Below are positions 9,019-20,890 of a stretch of DNA of 64,000 bases, piece after piece. Source of the stretch: Limnephilus marmoratus. Lineage: Eukaryota > Arthropoda > Insecta > Trichoptera > Limnephilidae. A model generated the notes under the pieces. The model was not told the DNA's origin. It ran no database searches and was given only the letters and a program-made list of their open reading frames with translations. A program made the position numbers and the translations under genes. The stretch is taken from positions 12,102,710 through 12,166,709 of the forward strand of contig OU862910.1 of NCBI GenBank assembly GCA_917880885.1. Reading direction: 5' to 3'. Every line of letters starts with the position of its first letter. Position 1 is the first letter of the stretch.

Positions 9019-10826
9019 GGTTAAAGGAAACATAAAGCAAGAATGGAAAATAATAAAACAAGCATTGGATATGCAAAAGGAATCGGTGCCAATAAATAAA
9101 CTGAAAATAAAAAATAACACTGTTTCTATAAATAATAATCCAATGCTCACCACTAACCATGTAAATGATTTTTTTGTGATATAGGTCAAAATTTTGCTAA
9201 TCTTTTGTGTAGTGCAAATAACACCAGTGAAGAATGTTTAATCAAAAATTGCAATCCAACACAATCTATGGAAAATTCCTGTTTTGAATTCAATCCAACG
9301 AATTGTAATGAAGTTTTAAAGGTGATTAATGAGCTAAAATCAGGTTTTTCGAGTGGAAATGACGGTATAAGTGCAATGGTCTACAAACAAAATGCTTCTG
9401 AACTAGTTATACCTATTACACACATTGTAAATGTTAGCTTTGAGAATGGCTTATTCCCTGATCACTGCAAAAATGCCAAAATTATTCCTTTGTTTAAAGG
9501 AGGGGATAATACAGACGTCAATAACTATCGACCTATATCCCTGCTAAACACCTTATCAAAAATTATAGAGAAGTTAGCTAAAATTAGGTTGATGTCTTAT
9601 GTAAAAATATATGAAATTCTTTCAGATAATCAGTTTGGCTTTCGAGAGAACATGGGAACTAGTGATGCTGCATTAAAAATGATAACCACAGTCGTAGAAG
9701 CTCTGGATACTGGCAATAAAGCCATGGCTGTCTTCTTAGACTTGTCTAAGGCATTTGATACCGTATCCCATGGTTTACTATTAAAAAAACTCAGTTCAAT
9801 GGGTATTGTTAATAAAGCTCTAGATTGGTTCAGAACTTATCTTGAAAATAGAACACAAAGAGTAATGATTAATGATCATATTAGTTCAAACAAATCAATT
9901 GTATATGGTGTTCCTCAGGGTAGTGTTCTGGGTCCAATTTTATTTTTGTTATATATTAATGACCTCTGTAAACTGCCGTTTTCTGGTTCTTCAATTGTAT
10001 TTGCAGATGACACTGTTTTAGTGTTTGCTGGTGATACTCGGGATGATACGTATGCTCAGTGCGAGACAGGATTAAGGGCAGTCAAAAATTGGCTTGATCA
10101 AAACTTGTTAACCTTAAATATGAACAAAACTAAATATATTACTTTTAGTATTTCTTCTGTAAATCAACCATCTTTGGACCGCTCCTTAAAAATACATTGT
10201 TGCGTACAGGAGTGTAATTGTCAATCTTTGGAAAGAGTAGACAATATCAAATATCTTGGCTTAATTATTGATAAAAATTTAAAATGGAACAATCATATTA
10301 CTATAATAACAAAAAAAAAATAAGAAAGCTAGCCTATATCTTCAAGACTCTAAGAAATATATTGGACAAAATTACACTAAGAACTGTATACTATGCTCTT
10401 GTTCAATCAATGCTTTCATATAACGTTATTTGTTGGGGTTCTTGCCATAAGACTACTCTAGAGCCTTTAAATATTGCACAAAAATTTATTTTAAAAATAA
10501 TGTTCAAGAAAAGTTTTATGTACTCATCACAGTTACTATATAGCGAAAGCAAAATTATGACAATAAGGCAGTTGTACATAATACAGGCTCTCTGTAAATT
10601 TTTCAACAACATTATCACTGCGAAAAGATCTCAACAAGTGCGCATCACTATACCAAAACATCCTTTGGACAAAGAAGTTTTTCATATAAAGCTCCGTTGC
10701 TTTATAATATGCTCAATGAAAAAAAAAACTATTGGTACATTACATTTATTCAAGAAAATTGTCAAAATATGTATAATAACTGAGAGTGATGGTTTTGGAT
10801 TACCCATGTTGTCGCTTGTATCATAA
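9019..10826 (+). pseudogene. Non-LTR retrotransposon reverse transcriptase, decayed
   Basis: Encodes the linker after the endonuclease (EWKIIKQAL near 9040) and almost all of the RT: NNYRPISLL, LDLSKAFDTV, VPQGSVLGP, the catalytic FADD (near 10003), MNKTKYITF and YLGLIIDKNLKW. Two breaks are visible: a 1-nt loss near 9180 that creates a TAG, and a frameshift in the A-run at 10311-10321, after which the C-terminal domain continues (KIRKLAYIFKTLRN, YYALVQSMLSYN). The APE endonuclease and ORF1 are missing, so the copy is 5' truncated. The motif set fits the jockey/CR1 group. Inactive. Confidence 0.88.
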
Positions 10827-11151
10827 ATCATTCTGGAATTCAGCTATATTTCATACAATCCATATTTAATAACTTAACTTATATATATATTATTATGTAC
10901 TTTTTAATTTGCTTATTGTTATAGTATCTAATTTGCTTATTGTTATGTTATCTCTAATTTGCTTATTGTTATATTTTTTGTAGGTTTATAATTATATTTT
11001 TATTAAGTTCATATGTATGTTTTTTGTTTAAATTACAATGTAAAACTGCATATCTCGATACAGGAATGCCCTAGTGAGATATGCAGCTTATGTTTCTCAT
11101 GTACTTCTTATTTTTTCAATAAATAAATAAATAAATAAATACTATTTGTCG
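10827..11151 (+). repeat. LINE 3' UTR and AATA tail
   Basis: AT-rich 3' untranslated region of the preceding element, with a three-fold repeat of about 27 bp (CTAATTTGCTTATTGTTAT) at 10905-10975. It ends in an (AATA)n tail at 11118-11151, the usual 3' end of this LINE group. Confidence 0.75.
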
Positions 11152-11680
11152 ATGATAATGCCTTCCATCAACTTTTGATAGTAATCACTCATAGACACAT
11201 GGAGATATAACCATATTTTCGAAACTAAAATAAACAAAAGCAAGTGTTAATTGATCGATTTATGATTTGAAGAAAATTATTGCAGATGTCGTAGAATCCT
11301 TATTTTACTCTTTATTATTAAAAAAACGGTCATGTCACGCCAAGTTGTTGGTTGTTGTTCAATGTTCATATCCCTTAGGCGTTTAGGTCCAGTTTGAAAA
11401 CAAACATCCAATTTTGCCTATGCCAAACTCAGCAGACCCTTTTCAGAACAGAGTCGACGTTTATATACCTATATATTACATAAGTATATATTTTAAATAT
11501 AACTTGTTTAAAAAATGCCATATAACGTACATACATATTACGATAATACAATATATACCCCTACGTATATTTTTTTAAAGAGAGGTCAACATTCCCAAGT
11601 TGTGAAAAACTTGACAATATTTTAATCCCCCTACTACCATATTACAAACGGAAAATGGAGAACTTATCTAACAGAGAATT
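11152..11680. other. No feature recognised
   Basis: AT-rich sequence without open frames or recognisable repeats. Confidence 0.5.
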
Positions 11681-11757
11681 GAACTCGCGACGCCTGGGTT
11701 CGAACCCGATTATCTTATCTCTATCAGTAGGATTTGGATCACTAGGCTACTAGCCGG
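11681..11757 (-). repeat. tRNA-like Pol III box pair (SINE head)
   Basis: The minus strand carries an A-box-like TAGCCTAGTGA and a strong B box (GGGTTCGAACCC) at tRNA spacing. Acceptor pairing is poor, so this is a tRNA-derived SINE head or pseudo-tRNA rather than a tRNA gene. Confidence 0.45.
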
Positions 11758-11989
11758 TCAAATAACTATCATGCTATTTCCACACAAGGATAGGCAAAGC
11801 AAACTAAATGATGCAAAACTGTGTCCTGACACACACTCTTAGCTCTATTCACATACGTACAACGCCTCATTTATACACAATTATAATTTGGACCTCTGCC
11901 ATAATATGTCAACCATTTCTCAATTGGTTCTCAGCAGGGGTGTACGAGTTCATAGTTCTTGACGGTAGATGCGTTTGCCCATCTACTGC

Positions 11990-12250
11990 GTAGCAGGTGG
12001 GTCGAGAGAAACTGGATAAGGGAGGCCTTTTGAGCTCTCCAGCTGGACTCTCTCGACCCATCGCTTTGCACCGCTGTGTGGGGGGGGGGGGGGGGGGGGG
12101 GGTAGAGAGTCATACGTCCGTCACCCCCAGATTCCAACCCACCCTCATAACTTTTTCCTTCCCAGAACTTCCTTTCCTTCCTTTCCCTAAAAAAAACCTC
12201 CACACGGCATCCCCAAATTGACATAGGCACTAAGGGATTTTTTTTTCGCT
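11990..12250 (-). repeat. Dispersed repeat S3 with G-run
   Basis: Inverted copy of the family at 32160-32500, 42630-43020 and 61465-61735 (shared text CCCAGATTCC, CTTCCCAGAACTTCC, CACACGGCATCCCCAAATTG). Contains 23 consecutive G on the plus strand (12080-12102). Confidence 0.65.
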
Positions 12251-12261
12251 GAGCCTATTAT

Positions 12262-12606
12262 GTGGAGCTAATGTTAAAAAAAGAGGGTGAACAATGGCGC
12301 ATCCGGCACAATACAGAATTGTATGATATATATAAGGCACCTAGCATCTCAACACATATGAGACTCCTCAGGCTGAGATGGGCTGGGTATGTACAGAGAA
12401 TGCCGGATACACGCGTCCCAAAAAGAATTTTGACTGGACACCCAGGTGGAAAGAGAAAAGTGGGAAGACCCAGACTGAGGTGGGAAGACGAAGTAAGAGG
12501 GGATGCAGCACAGCTTCTCCAGGTACCAAATTGGAAGTCAGCCGCTGAGGACAGGAGGAGTTGGAGGCGACTGTTGCAGGAGGCCAAAGCTCGATATGGG
12601 CTGTAG
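12262..12606 (+). pseudogene. LINE C-terminal domain fragment
   Basis: Open frame encoding the conserved C-terminal block of RTE-like non-LTR elements: LRLRWAGYVQRMPDTRVPKR, GKRKVGRPRLRWEDEVRGDA, and NWKSAAEDRRSWRRLLQEAK. Stops at TAG 12604-12606 and is followed by GAAGAAGAAGAATG, a simple tail. The RT catalytic core is missing. Confidence 0.7.
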
Positions 12607-13265
12607 CGCCATCGAAGAAGAAGAATGTTAAAAAAATACTTAATCTTCTTTTATTATGACTCCTGAAACGACACAAGTTTTGAGAATATGTAATCATAAC
12701 AGGAACATATTATTTATAAAGCAACGACACGGCTATTATAAAGTAAAGAAAAAATTACCAAGCATTCTTTAAGCCTTAAATTCATATCGCCAAAATATTC
12801 GTAGTGTTTATCATTTGTCGGATACGAGAAAACCGACTTCACGTATCCGACCGCGTCACCGCATCGTAAAGATCATCTTCGTACGTATCTGAAATATTTT
12901 ATCCGGGTTTACGTGATACACTCTGCTCGTGAAATGTCAAGTTTTCAAAGTTCCTTAGGTACTCATCGACCTGAGTTAAATATTTACGTTATTTCTTGAA
13001 CATACTCGTGCAACTTGGTCTTGGAGCGGTTGTCACTTATCGGAAATTGTTCCCATTGTCGTAATTTGCCGATTAGTATAGTGAATTCAAGTCGTTGGAT
13101 ATAGTATATTCCGTTCCTAGCTAAATTCAGCTAACAGAATTTTTAGTAGCTACTCTGAAAAATCGATAGGCGACTGGAACTGTCGTTCCACATTAAGATG
13201 GCAAAATTTGCAATCTTCTTTGTATGAAAGAAGGTTTGATTTTTATGATTTTTATGTAAATACAA
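12607..13265. other. No gene seen
   Basis: Mostly unique AT-rich DNA; no frame, RNA gene or repeat was recognised. Confidence 0.5.
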
Positions 13266-13460
13266 TACAAGAATCCCAACTGCTCCCATCCGTTTGGAGC
13301 CAGTGAAACCACGGCATTCCCAAATGACGTACTATTGGGGTGGGAAAGGGGAAGTTGAGGAGGCACCAGGCTAATCAGATCTGGTCACTAAATACTAAAG
13401 CCATTTCAAGCAACGTTTTATTTCTGAATAGTGGTCTTACACTAAGGCTATATTGAGAAT
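13266..13460 (+). repeat. Dispersed repeat S2
   Basis: Copy with CCCATCCGTTTGGAGCCAGT at its start and TTTCAAGCAACGTTTTATTT at its end. It has diverged in the middle (ATTCCCAAATGACGTACTAT replaces the usual CATCCCCAATTGGGG). Confidence 0.6.
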
Positions 13461-13549
13461 ATCTTAAACTCTGGAAAGTGATGCGTAAATACTGTATATT
13501 ATTTTAAAACAATAAATTGTGAAAATTAATCAATTAGAATTTAATAGTT

Positions 13550-13619
13550 CACGCGGGGTTCGAACCTGCGATCTCCAAATTGCTGGTAAGGAGCCTAACC
13601 CTTCGACCACGGAGGCCAC
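13550..13619 (-). repeat. tRNA-like Pol III box pair
   Basis: The minus strand reads GGCCTCCGTGGTCGAAGGGT (A-box region) and GCAGGTTCGAACCCCGC (perfect T-arm and B box), 70 nt in all. The acceptor arms do not pair, so a SINE head or tRNA pseudogene is more likely than a tRNA gene. Confidence 0.45.
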
Positions 13620-13654
13620 ATATCTTTAATACACGATGAGTGCCGTCCACTAAG

Positions 13655-13830
13655 CCTAAATACCCAGAGCAAGCAGGACTATGGCATCCCCAATTCGGAG
13701 AAAATTAGATTGAAAGACGTGCGGAGGGAGAGAAGGTTTGTAATTAGTTTGTAATAAGTTTGGAGTAGTGGTCTCTCACCAGGGCTCACTGAGAAATTCT
13801 CAGATCCAATGATAGAGCAAATACATGAAA
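13655..13830 (+). repeat. Dispersed repeat S2, decayed
   Basis: Starts GACTATGGCATCCCCAATTC and is followed by a purine-rich stretch and a degraded tail (AGTGGTCTCTCACCAGGG). Confidence 0.5.
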
Positions 13831-14866
13831 CTGCAAAATTTACTCTCCGGAACATTTAAATCGCTTAATTTTTGAGGTGTGAAACGAAATGAAAGGGATA
13901 AATTATGGGGGCAATTTTAAGACCAAGTCCAAGAGGTGGGGGAAGGAACGCGCTTACAAGGACTAATAAATTAATACGCTCACTCAGTTCTGTCCAGGAT
14001 TCTACAGAGTCCGATAAATGTTTAATACATCAACACATGCCGCAGTGGGAAAACAAATCAACCTCATTTATTTGTCGCTGTGCGACGGAGAAATCGGGGA
14101 TTGAAAGATAAATAAAGTTTTGCAGTAAAACTAACACTCAGATTCTCCTAATGCTCACAGACACAACATGACACATACCATTTACAGTGTTGTTGCATCC
14201 GAAACTGCATTAGAATTATTTACAGATGGACTTGTAAATGCCCTGTAAAATTGTGAAGAAATTATGTTTGATGGTATTGGGTGAAAATAGATGTAAGGCA
14301 CAAACAAGGTGTGGGAAGGAAAAAGGATAACCAAATTACTTACAACTTTAGCATTTCTGCGAAGGTGTTCGATCATATAAAACAAATTAATTTTCTTTGT
14401 TTGGTTATAGTTTAAACTACATCACTACAATAGTATATATCGCGGTATCACGACAAACAAGCTGTGCAAACAAGTGGAACAATGATATTGACCTGCTTCC
14501 ACGACAGTATTTCTACTTTTAGAGTTCAAAAGCACTTGGACAATCTTTATGTTCCATTTTTAAAACAGTTTCCGACTAGTTGTGACAATTAGGGAAAAGT
14601 AGGAGCTGGATAAATGACATCCCGCTGGACACCAACCAATATTTTCTTTTCAAAATCCAACAATTGTTTTGGAGAGCAATTTTAAGAGCACTTGACCAGT
14701 TGCTTTATTTCAAAACTTTGGTACTGGCCGCGAAAATGTTGAATTATACCCCAAGGATCTTTATTAGTTTTTACACCTTGAGTGCTTGAAGTTAGTTGAT
14801 TACTTCATTTTCTAGGACTCAGACTTCGCTTTCGTATAGCATGAACACTAAGTGCTCAACTCATTA
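13831..14866. other. No feature recognised
   Basis: Short frames here (for example at 13905 and 14182) show no family resemblance. No RNA gene seen. Confidence 0.45.
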
Positions 14867-15292
14867 GGGCGCGTATCCCCGCCCAAAAAGAAGAAGATGG
14901 AGAGATATGTAATTGCGAATGTTGAAGAGACTGCGCTAATATTTAAAACGGAAAAATTGGAGCGAAAATTGTGAAAATGTTTTATAAAACAAGACTCGTT
15001 TAAAATAGAGCAAAAATCTATTGGGAGCTGTCTAAAACAGCATTAAAAGAGACACTCTGAATTTTTTCATACATATAACTGATAAAATAACTGAATCAGA
15101 CGTGAAAATAATAATTTTCGGAGCATACTTTGCGATTTTTTTCTATCGAAGGAATTTCATATAATTTGCGTTTCGGCGTGGGGAATGTATAGATATTATT
15201 TTAAAAAATAACATATATTTTTAAGAGTTTAAAAACTTCAAATGTTTAAGGGGGATATGTAAGAAATCGGTAGAAATTCGAGTAGCGGTGGC
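14867..15292 (+). mobile_element. MITE family 1, copy C
   Basis: Diverged copy of the 822-1237 repeat (AAGAAGAAGATGGAGAGATA near the left end; AATTTGCGTTTCGGCGTGGG in the middle). TTAA at the right (15293-15296), TTAG at the left. Confidence 0.65.
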
Positions 15293-15747
15293 TTAATAAA
15301 TCATGCAAACTTTTCTATTGGCGTTACGTTAAAAAATTGCCTTAGCTTCTGCCATAAACTGTAACATATCTATTTCATGAGCAGGTACTGCTCAAAATAG
15401 GTACCGTTTATTGTCTATGCTTTATTTATTTTTCTTTTTTTTTTAACTTTGTTGGTTGGCGAAACTGCAACGAGACCGGAAACGTGATTCGAGGAAAGAT
15501 GGCGGCGGACATCACGTAATTTTTTGAGGCGGGAGGAGATTTTTGAGGAGAAGTTTGGTTGTAAAAAGATTCTAGTGCAATGTAGCCTAGAAAGTTATTT
15601 ATTTTTCGTTCTGTGAGTGTGGGACGACTTAAATGGCATAGAAGCCTTATTTTTTTGTTGAATTCCTCGCCGGATGCCGGGAGATTGCCGTATCCGCATG
15701 CGGAAGAAAATTTAAACGGTAATCAACGGGGATGTATTGATTACTTG
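15293..15747. other. GC-richer lead-in to tandem array
   Basis: From about 15470 the base composition rises (GAAAGATGGCGGCGGACATC). No open frame of note. It could be the 5' part of an unrecognised retroelement or a promoter region; nothing decides. Confidence 0.35.
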
Positions 15748-16052
15748 GCTGTTCCTTGGCCGGTGGGATTTTTACACGCCGCTTGATGGGTGTAGATCCG
15801 CCGTGTGCCTGATTGTTGGGTGGAATCCCTTTAAATGAAGCAGCTTTGTGACTCTTGAAGACTGCGCCGACGTTGCTGTTCCTTGGCCGGTGGGATTTTT
15901 ACACGCCGCTTGATGGGTGTAGATCCGCCGTGTGCCTGATTGTTGGGTGGAATCCCTTTAAATGAAGCAGCTTTGTGACTCTTGAAGAGTGCGCCGACGT
16001 TGCTGTTCCTTGGCCGGTGGGATTTTTACACGCCGCTTGATGGGTGTAGATC
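15748..16052 (+). repeat. 127-bp tandem repeat, 2.4 copies
   Basis: The block starting GTTCCTTGGCCGGTGGGATT occurs at 15751, 15878 and 16005, exactly 127 bp apart. Units differ by very few bases, for example GAAGACTGCG versus GAAGAGTGCG. The third unit is cut after GTAGATC. Confidence 0.9.
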
Positions 16053-16625
16053 AGCTGTGGATTTCCTTGAAACTGGTGGCCCCATGACGTGCTGGACGGT
16101 GTCTAGGGGTTGGCTGTCGTCGTTTGCAGGAGTGTCACGACTATCACGGCGACGGGACGTGTGCGGAATTAATAATTAAACGTAATTAGCTGACTCTCTC
16201 TTTCTACCACAGTTAATAGTTGCTCAAGGTATTTATGTATTGTTTACTTTTCCTTGGTTCAATTTTTCTCTTGCAAAATGCAATAAACTTAACATTAATT
16301 TTCACTAGTAAAACCAGCGTTTTTTATATGCATGACCTCAAAATCCTTTTCTCCACTATCCTGCGAAGGAGATCTTCTTGCTCTGGGAAGACAGCGGTCG
16401 GATGACAAAAGGTATAGGTACCTACACTAAATGCTATTACCTTAAATAATAATTCACATTACCTTTGAATTCACATTACAAAACCTAACTGTGATTTCTC
16501 TTTAAGTTTGATATGTTTTATTCAAATTTATGACATTTGACCCTCGAATGTTGGCCCCCCGGCATACTTATGGTCAGTACGCATTCGGCTTAGGGAGAAT
16601 ACGATCTACCTACTTACACAAAATA
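16053..16625. other. No gene seen
   Basis: A short frame crosses from the tandem array (15982-16179) but has no recognisable domain. The remainder is AT-rich up to the mariner-like terminus. Confidence 0.45.
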
Positions 16626-16648
16626 CAGGGTGGGGCAGAGAGAAGTTA

Positions 16649-19600
16649 TAGCCCAGGCAACGAAGGAAAAATAGGGGAAATAATTCACGTAGAAGCCAAT
16701 TTTGGCACAGTTGTAGGGGAAGGTGTTCTTAACAAAATACTAAAAGTACTGGGGGGGTGGGGGTGGAGCTAAGGGGGGGGGGGGTCTAAAGGTCCCTTTT
16801 TTCAGTTTTTCGTTAATAACTCGAAAACTATCGCCTCTAGCGAAAAAGTGTCTAGGTACTAAATTATCTACATAAAATGCTCTACAAAAAAGGTTATATA
16901 AACTTTTTTGTTAGGATCAATGGGAGATAGGGAGGGGGGAAAATGTAAAATTTATAAAAAACTGTTTTAATTTTTTTAAATAAAATGTTTGTCGGTAAAA
17001 ATGAAACGCTTATTGTTAAAAAATCAAATAATTAGTGCTTAAGGATGTACCTTGAACATTAAATTTCGTCTAAATCTAAACTTTCATCGTCATCAATGCT
17101 GTCTTCGACGGGGGTCCGTTCATACATGAGCCGGGGCAGCCGCAGGCACCGGAGCAGGCAAACCCTGCTTTGCGGCAACCGCAGCGCATCCCACACACAT
17201 GATTCTGAAATTTCGTCAAAGCTGACACCAAGGAAGCATTATCTTCAACTTTGTCTGGAGTAAATTCCTTTATGTTGGTCAGCATTCTCAAGATCTCTCT
17301 CTTCTCTTCCTCTAAAACATTTGCTCCTTCCAGAACAATTCGACATAAAACAAGCTGAACAAGTAAATGTCCTCGAACAGCTCGGCTGTAGGCGTGGCCT
17401 GTTAAGATCTTGTCAACAGAATTAGCAGCGAATACTTGGCATAGTACATCTTTCAGTCCCGATCCAGCCATTATGTGATCAATGCACCCCATGAAGGACG
17501 TCAGGGTGTGAAATCCACCAAGTCTCACAGCAATGGTCCCAAACGTGATTTCTGTAGCCTTTAGGTACAAAGGCTGGTCGAATGTTACGAAACAAACTGT
17601 GGCCCCTATCTCCTGACTATTTTTTTAAAGCATACTGTAATACAGTGTGTACAGTGCTGTACTCGTTAGGTGGTGAATTGATGAATGGAAGAAAGGTTAC
17701 CGAAGTTTTTTCTTTGTTAATGACTTTACTCACCAATTGCATAAATTGCACCCTTCCATTCTGGAATGGTTGGCACCTCTGAAGTGGGTTCCTCCTCCTG
17801 GAGCCACTTACCACTCATCCACAGGAAATCTTGAAGAGTGGGTGTGAATATGTCACAGGGAATGGGCTTCAGCACGCTCAAGTATTCGATGATAATTCGC
17901 TGCAATGCGTTGGTTCCCCTACCCTCAAAGGGTTGCAGCTCCAGAACTCCCGACTCCCACTTCTTCTTGGGGGGGAACAGATTTCAGCCTTTCAACTTTC
18001 GTGGATGTACGGAAAGCGTGGGTTGGTGTAACACATTTGATACCTCCCATGCTGTGAAAGGTATTCCAGCCATCGAGACATTGAAGTCCGCATTATCGAA
18101 AATGTACTGGCAAAACGTTTCACTTGGAATAGGCTCTTGCGGGTGGTGGATGGTGGAGAGCTCCAGCTGCTGAGCGTCGTAGTAAAAAGCACTCAATCCC
18201 AACTTCGATAGAAGGGATACCAAGTTCTTTGATCCAAATTTTCTGTATATGAACAGAGCGATGCTGGTCAGAATTGGGGATATGAAACATCGAGGGCGAA
18301 CAGCGGCAATAAGAACATGAGCTATAGTTGTCATCTTTTTCTTCACTGCCTTTTTCGACCTTTTTTTCTTTGCAATGCAGTCCAAGAAGACTCTGAGAGA
18401 CTTAGGTATTAATTGGTCAGCGTCACTGCAGAAGCTAGCTGAAGAAGGATAGGTACTGTTGTCATAAGCCATGGATTCAATGTCTTCCAAGATAATCTCA
18501 GCAGCTTTTTGTACAATTCTCTCACGTTCTTTTTATTCATCTTTACACCTTAAAGTATACCATGAGTCACTCAAGATTTTATCACTAAAACTACGAAAGG
18601 AAACGATAGTTTGTCTGGTGCGAATTTCACTGAAAAAAATTTGGTCTCCATATTTTTTCTTCATTCTCTCTTTAATGGTCTTCTTATGTGGTGGTTATCT
18701 TATAATAAACTGTTCCAACAACTCGTCCATAGAGTATTGGCAATTATCAGTACCTTCAATATAATTATAGATTTCTTCCATTGCTTCTGAAATCTCTTCA
18801 CCTTGAGGACGTCCAGATTTTATTTTCGAAGGTACAGAGGTTAACAAGAATCTTTTGTAACATTCCTCATGATATATTGCATCTGCTGCGTATAGATCCC
18901 CAACAGTGCAGATACGTCTAATTACGTCGTCTCCCCACTGATCCATTCTTCTCTGCCCACGATCGATAATGGAATTGTGAAACCCACTCGTACGTACTTT
19001 AAAAACTGTTTGGCGCCTAGAATAAGGTTTTTTAATCTCCTTCTCTTCGTCATAAGTTTCTGTGCAGAAAAAGCACTTAGTTTTAAAATCAAATATCTCT
19101 TGTCCTGAACGCAAAGACGAGGCATCACGTGATGTTGAAGGTTGATGTAAAAGATTGTCTCTCAGAAACCTCTTTATTGAGTCACTTCTGATGCAGTCTC
19201 TTCTGCAAGAATTATGAACAACACCATTTGTCTTACTCCTGAAACCGTTCTCTTTCCCATCTTTCCTTAACACACTTGCGTTCACTAATCCAATTATCCC
19301 TTTTTTGCCGACGTTGCACAAATCATTTTCAACTTCACCCTCACAAATTAAACACTTCTCAGCCATTGTCACACACACACTGGAAATGAATAATCTTATA
19401 ATGTATAATCTGTAATAAAAGCAGATATTTTGATAACTCACGAACAACACGGCGCGGCGTTTATTCAAACACTAATTATTTAATTTTTAACAATAAATAT
19501 TTAATTTTTAACGACCGGCATTCCATTTTCAACAATAAAATCTGTTTTTATTTTTAATTTTACATTTTCCCCCCTTCCTATCTCCCTAAGCCTTCATTCT

Positions 19601-19871
19601 AACAAAAAAGTTTATATAACCTTTTTTGTGGAGAATTTTATGTAGATAATTTAGTACCCATACACTTTTTCGCTAGAGGTAGTAGTTTTCGAGTTATTAA
19701 CGAAAAACTGAAAAAAAGGGACCTTTAGACGCCCCCCCTTAGCTCCACCCCCACCCCCCAGTACTTTTAGTATTTTGTTAAGGACACCTTCCCCTACAAC
19801 TGTGCCAAAATTGGCTTCTACATGAATTATTTCCCCTATTTGGTGTTTTTTGGTCTTCGTTGCCTGGCCTA
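16649..19871 (-). mobile_element. Long-TIR transposon, type T (TE-II)
   Basis: 3223 bp with inverted repeats of about 325 bp (16649-16975 and 19545-19871); outer ends TAGCCCAGGCAACGAAG and TAGGCCAGGCAACGAAG. Target duplication TTA (16646-16648, 19872-19874): deleting the element and one TTA restores AAGTTACTGATTTC, matching the intact opposite end of the host mariner element (GAGTTACTAGTTTC). The interior encodes a broken protein at 17076-19468. The superfamily is not established; the 3-bp duplication and the relation to TE-I are compatible with Academ-type elements. Confidence 0.8.
17076..19468 (-). pseudogene. Transposon-encoded protein, 5' part plus C-tail
   Basis: Minus-strand frames: 18695-19468 gives the N-terminus with an MAEKCLICEGEV zinc-ligand start, a second Cys cluster (CFFCTETYDEEK) and YAADAIYHEECYKRF. 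After single stops near 18695 and 18535 the frame runs on (IVQKAAEIILEDIESMAYD, DNADFNVSMAGIPFTAWEV) to 17984, where frameshifts follow. 17076-17570 gives FGTIAVRLGGFHTLTSFMGC, GHAYSRAVRGHLLVQLVL and then jumps to the Cys-rich tail CGCRKAGFACSGACGCPG. This is the 5' half of a large protein family, found in many invertebrate genomes, fused to its tail by an internal deletion. Inactive. Confidence 0.75.
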
Positions 19872-20035
19872 TTACTGATTTCAAAAAATCACTGAAGGGC
19901 CCTCAGACCTAGTAAAGGGGTGGGACGGGTGCCGTTTAGTCGGGGAAATGATGCCGTTTATGGTAGTACCCATGCCATGGTCAGGTAAGTACCGGTGTTT
20001 TGTTGTGGAGACGTTCTTTCAAAACGGGAAAAGCG

Positions 20036-20890
20036 TTATGGCTACGCATGGGGCTTTCCGGTTCTGGTTCGAGTTAAACCGTAATGAGAGTGTTCCTGAT
20101 CATTCAGAAATGGATCAGTAATGTAAAGTGGACAAGAACTGCAGATCCTAAAATACCAGTTGGGCGACCTAAAAGTGTGCAAACACCTGAAAACATCGCG
20201 ATAGTAAGAGCGTGAATTGAAGAGTCTCCAACCCGAGCAGCGCGGAAACATGCCGTTGCGCTTGGAATACCGTCTAGAATTATATGGCAAACCTTACACT
20301 CAGACCTTCACCTGTACCCCTACAAGATGATGCATACACGGGAATTGAGCCCACAAGATTTTGTGACACGTAGAGATTCTTGCATTGCTGTCGTAACTGC
20401 TGTATCCCTCGGCGCTGTTTTGTGCACTAGCGACGAAGGATTAATCATTACCATTATTGAGTTATTCATCTCACTATTGTGAGATGTTGGAGAACCTTAG
20501 GCATCCCAAAATGAAAGAGTATCGCGAGAGCCTTCTGGTTTCAACAAAATGAAGCCATGACCCATGCTGTCCATCGTTCAGGCGAAATTTTGCAGATGCT
20601 CTTTCCAGGTCTCCTGATCTCTTTGCGGGGGGATATTCCATGGCCCGCCTCGCTCTCCTGATTTGACCCCGAGTGACTTTTTTCTGTGAGGATACGTCAA
20701 AGCTGAGGTAAACAAACTTTGACCTCGAACCCTTGAAGCTCTGAACGAGGCGATTGAGGACGTCATCTTTGGAATTTCGCAAGATATGCTGCGACGAGTG
20801 GCTGAAAACTTCTTTGAAAGGCTCAATATGTGTATTGCTCGCCAAGGCCGCCACGCCAGACGATATTACTTTCAAAACATCATGAAAAAA
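20036..20890 (+). pseudogene. DUF4817-type mariner-like transposase, decayed
   Basis: Scattered over all three plus frames: MATHGAFRFWFELNRNES at 20038, then RAARKHAVALG-like codons near 20235, and the catalytic block FWFQQNEAMTHAVHRSGEIL near 20525 followed by GLLISLRGDIPWPA. The usual QD of the WFQQDG motif reads QN here, so one catalytic Asp is lost. Many stops and frameshifts. Belongs to the 16626-20996 element. Long frames on the minus strand over this stretch are shadows. Confidence 0.7.

Noticed and set aside
11931..12230. 99-codon minus frame with a proline run
   Set aside because: The prolines are encoded by the 23-base G-run within a dispersed repeat.
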